Program-made: the position numbers and the translations under genes
The notes under the pieces: model-generated
Told to the model about the DNA's origin: nothing
Seen by the model: the letters and a program-made list of their open reading frames with translations, nothing else
Database searches by the model: none
Shown: piece after piece, positions 8,889 through 17,929 of the stretch
Layout: each line of letters opens with the position of its first letter
Position numbering within the stretch: position 1 is the first letter of the stretch
From: Agrobacterium sp. AGB01
GTDB taxonomy: Bacteria > Pseudomonadota > Alphaproteobacteria > Rhizobiales > Rhizobiaceae
DNA: 64,000 nt
Assembly: GCF_014851585.1 (NCBI RefSeq)
Contig: NZ_JACVAB010000003.1
Span: forward strand, 434,001-498,000
Reading direction: 5' to 3'

Positions 8889-9623
8889 TCACGCAACCTC
8901 GATAATGAAGGTTTTGCCGTCGAGCAGGATTTCAAGCCGTGCCGGTTCAGCGATTTTAACAGCTCCACACAGGGTACCTGTGGTGACAACCTGACCCTTG
9001 CGCAGAAAACCGAGTGGCGACGGCGTACTGTTGGCGTAAGCGATCACACCTGCAACTGGATCGATATCCTGGTGATTTGAAGGCGCATCATAAAGCGTTG
9101 CGCCATTGCCCAGAACCTTCAGTGGTGAATCGAATGCCGGATCTTCCAATATGGCGCGCGATAGTTCCGGCCCGACTGCGTAAGAAATATTGCTGAGGCT
9201 GTCGGCAAGGCCAAGCGCGAAGATACCACCAGCACCACCCTCGTAACGGCTGCGGACAAACTCCGCACCAATCGACACCGTGCCGATTGCCGCGACAACC
9301 TCTTGGCGTGTCCAGGGCTCACCGCGCGACGGGAGATCGCTCTGTAGCGTGAAAGCCAGCTCCACTTCCAGTACGATGCCATCGACATACTTATATCTGT
9401 CATCACGAATGACCGAAAACAGCGGCGCGCTATAGGTACCGTCTGCCCGCTTCGACAGTTTTAAACCCTCAAGCGGACGGCCGGAGCGCTGAAACACCTC
9501 CGCCTGCACCTTATACGCCGCCTCAACATCCAACGGAGCAACGGTGTTGCGGTCCAATGCCTTGCCGTTAGACATGGCGTCAAAAAGAGCGCCAGCCAGC
9601 GAAGAATTATCGATAGTGGTCAT
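8889..9623 (-). CDS. 2-keto-4-pentenoate hydratase-like protein (MhpD/fumarylacetoacetase-like superfamily)
   Basis: This 244-residue protein resembles MhpD/DmpE/HpaH hydratases and related decarboxylases, which act on 2-hydroxy-dienoates from aromatic ring cleavage. Seen in the sequence: an N-terminal helix pair with AAYKVQAEVFQR, GLKLSKR, then VELAFTLQSDLP, which carries a metal-binding Glu as in the family EIAF motif, and the C-terminal LRKGQVVTTGTLCGAV, equivalent to LKAGDIVLTGS. The usual second Glu of the E.E pair is present (VLEVELAF). No other ring-cleavage genes lie nearby. It converges with the ABC importer, so the importer might bring in its substrate, but this is only suggested by position. 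Confidence 0.75.
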   Translation of the reverse strand: MTTIDNSSLAGALFDAMSNGKALDRNTVAPLDVEAAYKVQAEVFQRSGRPLEGLKLSKRADGTYSAPLFSVIRDDRYKYVDGIVLEVELAFTLQSDLPSRGEPWTRQEVVAAIGTVSIGAEFVRSRYEGGAGGIFALGLADSLSNISYAVGPELSRAILEDPAFDSPLKVLGNGATLYDAPSNHQDIDPVAGVIAYANSTPSPLGFLRKGQVVTTGTLCGAVKIAEPARLEILLDGKTFIIEVA

Positions 9624-9817
9624 CGGGTTATGTCCTGAACTGTAACATCATCAAACAAGGGAAACGGCGCGAAATATCAATGCATCAAAACAGCTTTATT
9701 GCGCGCGTTATTGGCAATTGAAGTTCTCCCAATCCTTTACCTACCTTAAAGTCAATCATTGATAACACAACACATCGTTTCAACTCTTCGCGCCTGCCAA
9801 CACCCCAGTCAATCACC

Positions 9818-10229
9818 TTGGGTTTGTGCTTCCAGAATGACATTTTGCCAAGCCTGCGCCAACTGGGTGTTCGTATTTCAATTGATGACTTCGGAACCGG
9901 TTTCTCATCGCTTTCCATTCTCGCCGACATTGATGCCGATGAACTGAAAGTGGATCGCGCCTTCATCATGTCCATTCATGAACGTCCCCGTAGCCAGGAC
10001 ATCCTCAAAGCCATCGAGTCCGTCTGCGCAACACTCGGTATCGGCATGGTGGCCGAAGGCGTTGAACTGCGAGAGGAACTACCTCGCGCAGAATACCAAA
10101 ATCCGGCTGGTTTAGGGGTACTTCTTCGGCAAACCTGCATTCCCGGAAACATTCCTGACCGGCAGCGCTCTATCTGATTTTTTTGGCGTTGAGACACCAG
10201 CGATCAACCGTCAGAACACAAGCAAGTAA
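9818..10229 (+). pseudogene. Remnant of an EAL (c-di-GMP phosphodiesterase) domain
   Basis: This stretch encodes the C-terminal part of an EAL domain but is broken. In one frame it reads LRQLGVRISIDDFGTGFSSLS, then DADELKVDRAFI, then GIGMVAEGVELREEL, all typical EAL motifs including the metal-binding DDFGTG. The matching end GYFFGKPAFPETFLTG is found in the next frame from about 10116, stopping at 10229, so a frameshift or small rearrangement separates the two. The region between them (about 10085-10115) is no longer EAL-like. The N-terminal half, with the catalytic EAL motif itself, cannot be found upstream: bases 9624-9817 contain stops in the frame and no recognisable domain. It is most likely a decayed gene fragment. 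Confidence 0.8.
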
Positions 10230-10254
10230 CAAGCCAACACGTTCCAAACACAGC

Positions 10255-10286
10255 AAAACCGGAGACGACCAAACGTCTCCGGTTTT
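10255..10286. terminator. Bidirectional rho-independent terminator
   Basis: A perfect 13-bp stem (10255-10267 with 10274-10286, CCGGAGACG core) encloses a 6-base loop. It has an A-run on the left and a T-run on the right, so it can end transcription in both directions. Its main role is probably to end the leftward transcript of the TonB-dependent receptor whose stop codon is at 10317. Confidence 0.9.
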
Positions 10287-10316
10287 TCATATTCTCTGAC
10301 AATAAACTGATTTTGC

Positions 10317-13235
10317 TTAGAAAGTTGCCTTGGCGCCAACCCAAACGGTACGGCCAATGCTCCATGGCCTCGCCACGTTGGTTTTTGCATTGCCCGTCTC
10401 ATTGAACAGGTTACCCACCTTCATATTGAACGTCAGCCCACGATCTTTACTTTTATAGACTTCGTAACTTGTAGAGAGATCGATGGTTAGCGTCGGAGAA
10501 AAGTCGTAATCTTCGTAAATCGCATGCTGCAGTCCGCTGATCGTGATTGTATCTCCAGTATCTCGCGCACCGCGATAGCCCAAATTGTAGTTGGCAGAGA
10601 CATCAACGTTCAAACGATTGTCAAACCAACTGCTGGCAAAACCAGCCTGAAAACGGATCGGTATGTCCATGTTGCCAGTTACAACACTAAAACCAGCTTC
10701 AGTGTATGACTGATCATGATACAAGATAAAGTTATCATCAAGACTGGTTTCGAAATAGGTATTGTTGCTCATTTCACTACGTGACCAAGTCACCGAAGCG
10801 TTGAAAGATAGAGCATCAAGTGCTTCGATATCTCCTGTATCAAGGTCCTTTGAATATTCACCTGTTATCGACTGGTAAGCGCCAGAAGCATCGTTTGTGA
10901 GCTTGGAAGAGGTGCTTGTAATTTTTTCCGAAGCAAATTGTTCGCGTGCACGTCGATCCAAAAACCGTAGGCGCCATTGGCCATCAAGCAATGGATCCTT
11001 GCCAGATAATGCGAACGTAATTTCATCATTGTATGGAGTTTCCAGACCGGAGGCCGTGTTTTCATAAGGCGCTTGGGTAATGCCGGGATTCCATGGTCCA
11101 ACCACACCACCTGATTGCGTACGGGTCCACAGCTGATAACGAGGAACCAATTCACGCAATGGGTATGCGAGAGTTGCACCGTTGTAGTACCTGTTGAACC
11201 CAGCGGCTATCGAGAAATCTTCAAAGGGCGTGATTGTAGTGACAAAGCGTGGCGCCAGATCCAGATTTCGCATGTAATCGTCGTAGGATGCTCGTAAACC
11301 TGCTCGAACATTGAGCCGCTCCCACGTCTGATCAACCTCACCGTAGACATTAAATTCATTTAGCCGCTTGCTGATATCGTAAGCGCTGAACACCTGCTTT
11401 GTGATTGCAAACTGTTCCGGACTGCAATTGTCAGCGCCGTTACACACAAAACCACTACCAACTGCAGGAAAATTGTGAATGATCGCATTCGCTAGATTGT
11501 AGGTGTACTCTTCGGGCCTACGACGATATGCGTCTGTATTTGTGTATACTGCACCCAATGTAAATGAACCAAGGAAAACATCACCAGTTAACTCTTCGGA
11601 CAGGCTCCATTGTTCTTGTCCTTGTTCCTTGTAGCCCAAGCCGCCGTCAATACATGTCGTGACGGTTTTCGTTCCAGGCTCTTTTTGGCACCAATCATCA
11701 AGTTCTTTTGAAAACCATAAAATTTCACCGGTTGATGTCCGAACAAGATTTTGATTGTAGACTCTTGCCTCGTTGGCGCCACCGTCATTAAAAGAGTTGG
11801 ACTTTTTGTAACTAAGAATAGACTTCAGTTTGACGTTGCTAATCTCTACACCGCCCAAACTAAAATCTTCAAAATCATAGTTATGTTGCAACTTTGTTGC
11901 GAAACTCTCTGAACCCATATTTAAAGGCGTATCTCGCCAAATCCAGTTCTCCCAGAGTTGTCCGTATTCGTTGTAGATTCCTTCCAAAGTGAAATCGCCC
12001 AGATCGGTTTCCGCGACGGCTTGCAAGCGATAAAAATCGCTTTTTGAATCCTCTTCAATACGACTTGTGTCCACGTACTTAGTGGATCTGTCTTTATGCG
12101 TTAACGCACTTTGGGTGCTATACTGTCCAATGACCGCAATATTGTCAGTAACTGGCCCACTTACAGAGACCGAAGAACGGCGTCGCATATAGTCGTTACG
12201 CGCGACGTCATTTGAATTCTCACCGGTTGGCGTAAGAAGATTGAACTTCGCCCAGTCACTCGTCGTATAGTCTGTCGTCACCGATGCGCGCCAACGGTCT
12301 CTGGATGGGTTATCCAAGTCATACATGACAACCCCTCCCTGGAAGTTACCGTATCGTGCCGATGCATTACTATCGATAACGGTAGTGCCAGAGACAAAGT
12401 CTACCGGCACATAAATTGTCTGGGAATGCAGCCCAAACATATTATTAAAATCGGTACTAGAAGACGTAATCAGATAACTTTCTGATCGAAACTGATCGAC
12501 GCTACCAGTCAGATTATTAATTTCCATGCCATTGAGAATGAAGTTGTTCTCGTAAACACGCGCACCAGAAATCGAAACTTCCTTGGGCTTGAGATCAATA
12601 AGTGACTGATCGGTTATGCCGGAATCCGTGCTGACATCATTCTGATACTGAACATTCGCCATGTTGCGCAGCACGCTATTGGCATCACCGCTACCGCCTG
12701 TGCGGCCGTTCAATTGTCCGCCAGAAATTGTGGTGGTGCCAGTGTCAGCAATAGAGCTTGTACCAAGAACCGACTGTCCGGATTTCGACTGAACCTGAAT
12801 TGCCTCAAGCAGGATTGCGCCATCTGCGCCGACCGCCGCCTGTCCGCCGGCAAGCAGTGACGCGGTTTTCGGGCCGGTCATACGAATTTCAATGCCAGTA
12901 CCGGAAAGCAGCGTGCGCAACGCTGTCTCAGGCGTCAGCTTGCCCGACACGATAGCCGATTGCTTTCCATCGACCAGAGCCGACGAATAACCGATTTGCC
13001 AACCCGTCGACTTGATGAAACTGTTCAGAGCTTTGCCAAGCGGCTGTGCGGGAATGTTAAATCCAACCGTTGCAGAGGCAACCGAACCGCTTTGTTGCGC
13101 TTCAGCGCTGGCTGACACAGCCATCACCCCTACGTAGCCAAGAATTGTCGACGCAAGAAGCAACGAGACAACATTCTTGCCGCTTCTTTTTCTGCCCTGC
13201 ACTGCCATTACCCTACTCCTGAACGCCTTTGGCAA
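10317..13235 (-). CDS. Large TonB-dependent outer membrane receptor with STN signalling domain
   Basis: This 972-residue outer membrane receptor takes up an unknown substrate and signals through FecR. It has a signal peptide (hydrophobic 25-45, ending SASAEAQ) and an STN secretin/TonB N-terminal domain at about residues 57-110 (FNIPAQPLGKALNSFIKSTG ... LRTLLSGTGIEI). A plug follows with atypical motifs: TISGGQLNGRTGGSGDANSVLRNMANVQYQ, and YENNFILNGMEINNLTG in place of the usual ILIDGV. The large beta-barrel ends in a terminal aromatic (WVGAKATF). Four Cys residues lie in the middle (DDWCQ, TTCIDGG, FVCNGADNCS), probably in extracellular loops. It is longer than most siderophore receptors. It sits downstream of its FecR (13401) and ECF sigma (14512) genes, as in the Fec and Has systems. 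The substrate is undetermined. Confidence 0.88.
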   Translation of the reverse strand: MPKAFRSRVMAVQGRKRSGKNVVSLLLASTILGYVGVMAVSASAEAQQSGSVASATVGFNIPAQPLGKALNSFIKSTGWQIGYSSALVDGKQSAIVSGKLTPETALRTLLSGTGIEIRMTGPKTASLLAGGQAAVGADGAILLEAIQVQSKSGQSVLGTSSIADTGTTTISGGQLNGRTGGSGDANSVLRNMANVQYQNDVSTDSGITDQSLIDLKPKEVSISGARVYENNFILNGMEINNLTGSVDQFRSESYLITSSSTDFNNMFGLHSQTIYVPVDFVSGTTVIDSNASARYGNFQGGVVMYDLDNPSRDRWRASVTTDYTTSDWAKFNLLTPTGENSNDVARNDYMRRRSSVSVSGPVTDNIAVIGQYSTQSALTHKDRSTKYVDTSRIEEDSKSDFYRLQAVAETDLGDFTLEGIYNEYGQLWENWIWRDTPLNMGSESFATKLQHNYDFEDFSLGGVEISNVKLKSILSYKKSNSFNDGGANEARVYNQNLVRTSTGEILWFSKELDDWCQKEPGTKTVTTCIDGGLGYKEQGQEQWSLSEELTGDVFLGSFTLGAVYTNTDAYRRRPEEYTYNLANAIIHNFPAVGSGFVCNGADNCSPEQFAITKQVFSAYDISKRLNEFNVYGEVDQTWERLNVRAGLRASYDDYMRNLDLAPRFVTTITPFEDFSIAAGFNRYYNGATLAYPLRELVPRYQLWTRTQSGGVVGPWNPGITQAPYENTASGLETPYNDEITFALSGKDPLLDGQWRLRFLDRRAREQFASEKITSTSSKLTNDASGAYQSITGEYSKDLDTGDIEALDALSFNASVTWSRSEMSNNTYFETSLDDNFILYHDQSYTEAGFSVVTGNMDIPIRFQAGFASSWFDNRLNVDVSANYNLGYRGARDTGDTITISGLQHAIYEDYDFSPTLTIDLSTSYEVYKSKDRGLTFNMKVGNLFNETGNAKTNVARPWSIGRTVWVGAKATF

Positions 13236-13400
13236 CGTTAAACGTCACCGGCACTTTGCATCCGCGTGCGGAAGGTCGTTCCAAACAGAGTTTCCGTCCC
13301 CCGAAAGCCCTGACACGCAAGGGGCTTTGGCTTCATGCCATTGCCGCCTCATTGCCTTCGACGTTCGAGACTTTTCAATCTCACAAAAAAAGTTGAGAAT

Positions 13401-14390
13401 TTAACGAATGATTATGAAATTGCCCGGCAGCGTATCGATTTGGCCGCCAACAGCGGTGACGATACTGCCAATGGCGCCAGCTGCGTCATCCGTGCGATAG
13501 TTACCACTCACCGGCACCGACAGCAGATCACGGCGCAGAACAAAAACACGCCCGTCATAATAACGTGCCAGATCGCCCAACACGGCTCCGAGCGGTTTGC
13601 CTGAAAACGCGATACGCCCCTCACGCCAGGCAAGCATTTCATCCGGTTCAAATGGCTCTATGCTTGAGATGGACTGTTCATCCACGGTCACCATCTGATC
13701 TGGCACCAGTTGCACAGCAGCTTGCGCATTGCCATCACGGGTGACATCAACGCGCCCGCGCTCAAGCGCCACCACATCACGATCTGCCTCGACACGAACA
13801 ACAAAGGCAGTGCCCTTCACGGTCACATCACCGAAATGCCCCGCGACCCGGAACGGACGCGAAGCATCATGGACGACATCAAACCATGCCTCGCCCTTGA
13901 GAAGACGCACACCACGATGCTGCCCCTGATAGGCAAGCTCGACCGCGCTGTCGGTATTCAGCAGCATACGGGAACCATCCGGCAAGTTGACATTCTGCAT
14001 CTGGCCAGCAACAGTGCGATAATCGGCACTCCAGCGGAGCATGATCTCGGGATAGGCAGCATACCCTCCAACAAACAGCACAACTGCCGCCGCCAGCGAC
14101 AACCAATGAGCGCGCTTTCTACCCAAAACGGAATATGCAGGTTTAACGGCACGCAAATCGACTTGCCGTGCATGACGCTGCGACGCTGAAAACAGCTCCG
14201 GGTCGTGCCACACGCCCGCGAGTTCGGCATAGGCGGCCGCATGGGCTGGATCGCTGGATATCCAGTTTTCAAAACCGATATCCAATGCAGGATCAACAAT
14301 ACCTGATTGTTTATGGACGAACCAATCCAATGCGGCGTTCATCACCACATCAGTCTGCAAACAAACAATCTGCGCGTCATTATCCCTCAT
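13401..14390 (-). CDS. FecR-type anti-sigma factor/signal transducer
   Basis: This FecR family protein would sit in the inner membrane and pass the signal from the receptor's STN domain to the ECF sigma factor encoded upstream. It has an N-terminal cytoplasmic domain (AALDWFVHKQSG, FENWISSDPAHAAAYAELAGVW), which fits the DUF4880 pattern. One membrane segment (HWLSLAAAVVLFVGGYAAYP) follows, then the periplasmic FecR domain (NVNLPDGSRMLLNTDSAVEL, LKGEAWFDVVHDASRPFRV, VTVKGTAFVVRV). It ends with a small STN-like C-terminal domain. I place the start at ATG 14390. An upstream in-frame start at 14423 and an internal ATG at 14342 are alternatives, and none has a strong ribosome binding site. The protein is about 329 residues, normal for the family. 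Confidence 0.88.
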   Translation of the reverse strand: MRDNDAQIVCLQTDVVMNAALDWFVHKQSGIVDPALDIGFENWISSDPAHAAAYAELAGVWHDPELFSASQRHARQVDLRAVKPAYSVLGRKRAHWLSLAAAVVLFVGGYAAYPEIMLRWSADYRTVAGQMQNVNLPDGSRMLLNTDSAVELAYQGQHRGVRLLKGEAWFDVVHDASRPFRVAGHFGDVTVKGTAFVVRVEADRDVVALERGRVDVTRDGNAQAAVQLVPDQMVTVDEQSISSIEPFEPDEMLAWREGRIAFSGKPLGAVLGDLARYYDGRVFVLRRDLLSVPVSGNYRTDDAAGAIGSIVTAVGGQIDTLPGNFIIIR

Positions 14391-14511
14391 AAACACTGCC
14401 CAAGGGTCTCTTCGCGTACCCACAATGAATCAGACGTTTGAGCCGACCATTTCTCATAAAAAAAAGCTGCCCTGCAACGACAGATTGTCGATTTCGTTAT
14501 TTCGCGGAACA

Positions 14512-15084
14512 TCATTCCTTGTCCAGCCTCTTTCTGAAATCGTTGAGATGCGCCATGGCATGTTTCATGTCGTTGAAGACGGTGTTCTGGGACACATCCA
14601 GATGTTCGGCAATCTGTGGGTAGGTCCAACCTTCTACACGGCTCAAGACCCAGACCTGTTGCACACGTTTCGGCAATTTATCGAGCGCTGATTGGTAGGC
14701 GCGCAAACGGTCGAGATGAATGACCTTGTCTTCAGCGGACGGCTGATCATCTGCCACCAAATCCATAGCTTCGCCGCTGATCTCACTCGCCTCGTGGGCG
14801 CTGCGCACTTTTCTCTGACGCAGATAATCAAGCGCCAGGTTGCGAGCTGTTTGCTGCAAAAACGCCTCGGCATTGAGAAGTGCGCCGGTTGAGGCCGCCT
14901 TACGAGCACGCAGATAACTTTCCTGCGTCAATTCTTCAGCGGTTTGTTTGTCACGGACTATGCGGAAAATACTCCATAACAGGGAGTTGCGCGCGCGCAG
15001 AAACGCATTGTTCACGTCTGCGGCTTCGTCATCCATGGTGTCGGTAAATCCGTATCGGCAAGTCGGTTGTTCATTCGGAGGCAT
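14512..15084 (-). CDS. ECF RNA polymerase sigma factor, FecI type
   Basis: This 190-residue ECF sigma factor is expected to switch on the receptor gene at 10317-13235 when FecR signals substrate binding. Region 2 is LLWSIFRIVRDKQTAEELTQESYLRA, with AEAFLQQTARNLALDYLRQ as its end. Region 4 is ALDKLPKRVQQVWVLSRVEGWTYPQIAEHLDVSQNTVFNDMKHA, which carries the DNA-binding helix-turn-helix. The start at 15084 has no clear ribosome binding site; ATG 15036 (MDDEAADVNNAF) is an alternative that removes 16 residues with no domain match. It is first in the order sigma, FecR, receptor. Confidence 0.88.
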   Translation of the reverse strand: MPPNEQPTCRYGFTDTMDDEAADVNNAFLRARNSLLWSIFRIVRDKQTAEELTQESYLRARKAASTGALLNAEAFLQQTARNLALDYLRQRKVRSAHEASEISGEAMDLVADDQPSAEDKVIHLDRLRAYQSALDKLPKRVQQVWVLSRVEGWTYPQIAEHLDVSQNTVFNDMKHAMAHLNDFRKRLDKE

Positions 15085-15236
15085 TGGGATGTAGTTCAGA
15101 ACCGATCAACAATGAATTACCAATGGCAAATCATTGTGCCTCTCAACGCCACAGACCTACAACTCAAAAGTAGATATTTACAATCATCTTTCCATTAACC
15201 GAACAGAGCGTTTTATTCAACAGCCCTATAAACATG

Positions 15237-15263
15237 AAAACGCGGCAGGAGCTGCCGCGCTTT
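15237..15263 (-). terminator. Rho-independent terminator of the second receptor gene
   Basis: An 8-bp perfect stem (15241-15248 with 15252-15259, CGCGGCAG) with a GAG loop is flanked by AAAA at 15237-15240. Read leftwards this is a GC-rich hairpin followed by TTTT. It lies about 26 bases beyond the stop codon of the receptor gene ending at 15289. Confidence 0.85.
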
Positions 15264-15288
15264 GGAATGATCAACGATGAGGCACCGA

Positions 15289-17772
15289 TCAGAACTTTCC
15301 GCTGATGGAAATCTTGAAGTTCCGGCCTGCCATCGCGGTGATACCGTCCATAAGGTAAGGGCTGTACTTTTTGTCGAACATATTATCGAGGGCGACGTGT
15401 ACCTCGCCGCCTTTCATGAAACCTTCTTTCGGCGCCCAATCAAGAAACAACCCATGTACAGCGTAACCTGGGCTTGCTTTGCGGGAGTTGACTGAGTCAA
15501 CCGTCGTCGAAGTCTTATCCTGGTTATCGACGAACTGCGCGTTCCAACCAAAAGACAAGTCATAGTCGGCAAGTTTGAAACCAAGCTGCGTATCAGCGGT
15601 GAGAGGGAATAAATCCCTCGCATAGGTGTCTGCACCGTAAACGTTACCAATTGATCCTTTGCGGCGGCCATTCATCCATGAGACACCGAGGTCCGCGAAA
15701 AGGATATCTGTTTCATAGTGCGCAGATGCCTCTATGCCCCAAATCCGATAGGCGGGCGTGTTCCAGTAAAAAGGCACAGACGCATCTGGCAAGCCAGCGA
15801 GGTTCTTGGAGCCTGTGCGGCGGGTCACCGGATTGCTGACGCGGTTATAGTAGCCCTCCAAACTAAGTGCCAAACTATCGCCGTCGCTCAAAACGTCATC
15901 AAATATCTGGTTGACACCGACATTGATATTGTTGTTGCGCTCGACATCAAGATTGCGGGATGTTTGCGAGGCAGTCGTCAGTACACTCTGCGTCGAATAT
16001 ATTTCATCAATGTTCGGCGTACGCATGGCATAAGCCCAGTTGGCGTACAGTTTAGTCTCCGGCAAAACATCCCACTCCACGCTCAATGCAGGCGTAAAAC
16101 CATCATGCGATATCGCCGAATAATCATGTCCAGCAGCGGGATTATTATAACGTGGCGCCAGGTTCGGCACACCTTCTGACCGCACATGATCATAACGCAA
16201 GCCAGGCGTTATCTTGAATGTATCGGTAATTTTGATCTCATCGCGGAAAAAGGCTGAAATCGTTTCTTGCGTACCTTCCGGCAAAATCCATGGCGCATAA
16301 TAGCCATAGTTATAGCTTGGATCGGTAGCTCTCCCCTTTTCATACATCCATACATCTCGGTCGTGATGATTATACTGGATGCCATAATTGGCCATATGCG
16401 ACAGGCCACCTAGTTCAAAATTCGAGGTATTCTCGGCTTCGAACTTTATGTCGGTATACTGTGTGTCATTCTCATTACCACCCAAAGAACCTGATGGGTT
16501 AAAACCAGGAATAGCTGGACGTGTTCCGTGCTGTGAGGTGGAAGAATAACTCACCATTGACTTGAAATTCACCAGGTCACTATCCCCGGTGTAGCTGTAC
16601 TTCAGCGTCGAGGTGAAATCCTCCAATTCGCGCCAAGAGAGCAACCTTAGCCTAGCCAACTCGTAACTACCAGCTGAACGGATAGCGGCGGGGGTTATTA
16701 CTGCAAGCTGACCGCGGATGGCCGCCGGCGGCCCCCAGTTCGCAGATGTCCCGTAAACCACGGATCCACGCAGCTCATGGCCATCATATTCGGCACCAGA
16801 ATTTGCTGTAAATGTTGCCAACTCGCCATTTGAGGCATCATATACCTCACCACCACCAACACGCATATTGTCAGATTTGCGCCAGGTGGCTGAAACAAGG
16901 CCATCATAGGTTATCGGACCACCAAAGTCTGACATGCCGTAGAGTGTGCCTGTTTCGATATATTGATTGTTGGCTGTTTCGTATCCGGTCTTACCCCAGA
17001 AACCCCAGCTTTCACCCTGGCGCAGCATATCCTTGGCTGTCTTGCTCTCCATGGAGACGGTGCCACCAAAGCCGCCGTTGCCATATCGTACGGAGGTCGC
17101 GCCCTTTTGCACTTCCACCCGCTTCAGCAGTTCAGGATCAATGAAAACAGTGCCCTGATCGTATCGTTCAAAGTTTTTAGGAGCACCATCCAACAGAATA
17201 CGCACGTCAGACTGACGGGTAAATCCACGCATCGCTACCGTCTGGCCTTCCAATCTTACGCCACCGGTACCACTGACACCGGGTATCTTCGAGAGGAGAT
17301 CTCGCACTGACGAAGATTGCGCGCGGTCGATAGCCTTTGCATCCAGTTCAGCCGTGTTAAGACCGGGGTTGGTGAAAGGCGCATTGTTCATGACGGTGAT
17401 CGTTTGCAGATTGGTCGCATCGCTGTTCTCAGCCGATGTGGCCGCACCTGGGATTTGTAGCTTTACCGTGGTCTCGCCGATGAAATGATATTGAATACCA
17501 GTTCCCGACAGCAATCTGTCGAGCGCATTGCGCGGCGACATTTTTCCAGACACCGGCCGGTTTTTAAGCCCACTGGCGACGGAGGCGTCAAAAATCACCT
17601 GCAAACCGGATTGCGACGCCAGCCGGTTCAACGCACTTGCCATATTGCCAGCCGGCAGATCGACGCGAACCATATCAACTTGCTGGGCATAGGCCGGCGA
17701 GTCCGGGCTCGTGAATGCGACGCTGCTAAACAGCAATGAAAGAAAGATACCGGACCGGCTCATATGTGTCAT
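15289..17772 (-). CDS. TonB-dependent receptor with STN domain, heme/hemoglobin-receptor-like
   Basis: This 827-residue outer membrane receptor has a signal peptide (1-29, ending PAYAQQ) and an STN domain at about 36-105 (VDLPAGNMASALNRLASQSG). Its plug is canonical (LLSKIPGVSGTGGVRLEG, VAMRGFTRQSDVRILLDGAP, VEVQKGATSVRYGNGGFGGTV) and the beta-barrel ends in SISGKF. Within the barrel, the stretch YAMRTPNIDEIYS followed by NLDVERNNNINVG sits where heme receptors carry their FRAP and NPNL motifs. That placement, plus the HasI/HasS-like gene arrangement upstream, makes a heme or hemophore ligand the best guess. The ligand call is inference. GGAGAG lies eight bases before the ATG at 17772. A terminator follows the gene. 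Confidence 0.88.
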   Translation of the reverse strand: MTHMSRSGIFLSLLFSSVAFTSPDSPAYAQQVDMVRVDLPAGNMASALNRLASQSGLQVIFDASVASGLKNRPVSGKMSPRNALDRLLSGTGIQYHFIGETTVKLQIPGAATSAENSDATNLQTITVMNNAPFTNPGLNTAELDAKAIDRAQSSSVRDLLSKIPGVSGTGGVRLEGQTVAMRGFTRQSDVRILLDGAPKNFERYDQGTVFIDPELLKRVEVQKGATSVRYGNGGFGGTVSMESKTAKDMLRQGESWGFWGKTGYETANNQYIETGTLYGMSDFGGPITYDGLVSATWRKSDNMRVGGGEVYDASNGELATFTANSGAEYDGHELRGSVVYGTSANWGPPAAIRGQLAVITPAAIRSAGSYELARLRLLSWRELEDFTSTLKYSYTGDSDLVNFKSMVSYSSTSQHGTRPAIPGFNPSGSLGGNENDTQYTDIKFEAENTSNFELGGLSHMANYGIQYNHHDRDVWMYEKGRATDPSYNYGYYAPWILPEGTQETISAFFRDEIKITDTFKITPGLRYDHVRSEGVPNLAPRYNNPAAGHDYSAISHDGFTPALSVEWDVLPETKLYANWAYAMRTPNIDEIYSTQSVLTTASQTSRNLDVERNNNINVGVNQIFDDVLSDGDSLALSLEGYYNRVSNPVTRRTGSKNLAGLPDASVPFYWNTPAYRIWGIEASAHYETDILFADLGVSWMNGRRKGSIGNVYGADTYARDLFPLTADTQLGFKLADYDLSFGWNAQFVDNQDKTSTTVDSVNSRKASPGYAVHGLFLDWAPKEGFMKGGEVHVALDNMFDKKYSPYLMDGITAMAGRNFKISISGKF

Positions 17773-17929
17773 ATTTTTAGCTCTCCATTGTGCAGGATCA
17801 TCTGCACTTGTCCCGGATACGAATGACCTTTAGAATTTGGGACACCCGGAGAGGTTTTTTCAAAAAAACATTAGCGCCTGCCTGAAAGTCGTTCCTCCAC
17901 AACATTCAAGCCATTGAAAATATTGAAGA

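Noticed and set aside
8855..8890. Possible terminator between livF and the hydratase gene
   Set aside because: Only a 5-bp stem (TCGTG/CACGA) with no T-run could be found.
17820..17840. TTTAGAA word upstream of the second receptor gene as an Irr/ICE box
   Set aside because: Only one half of the expected inverted repeat is present.
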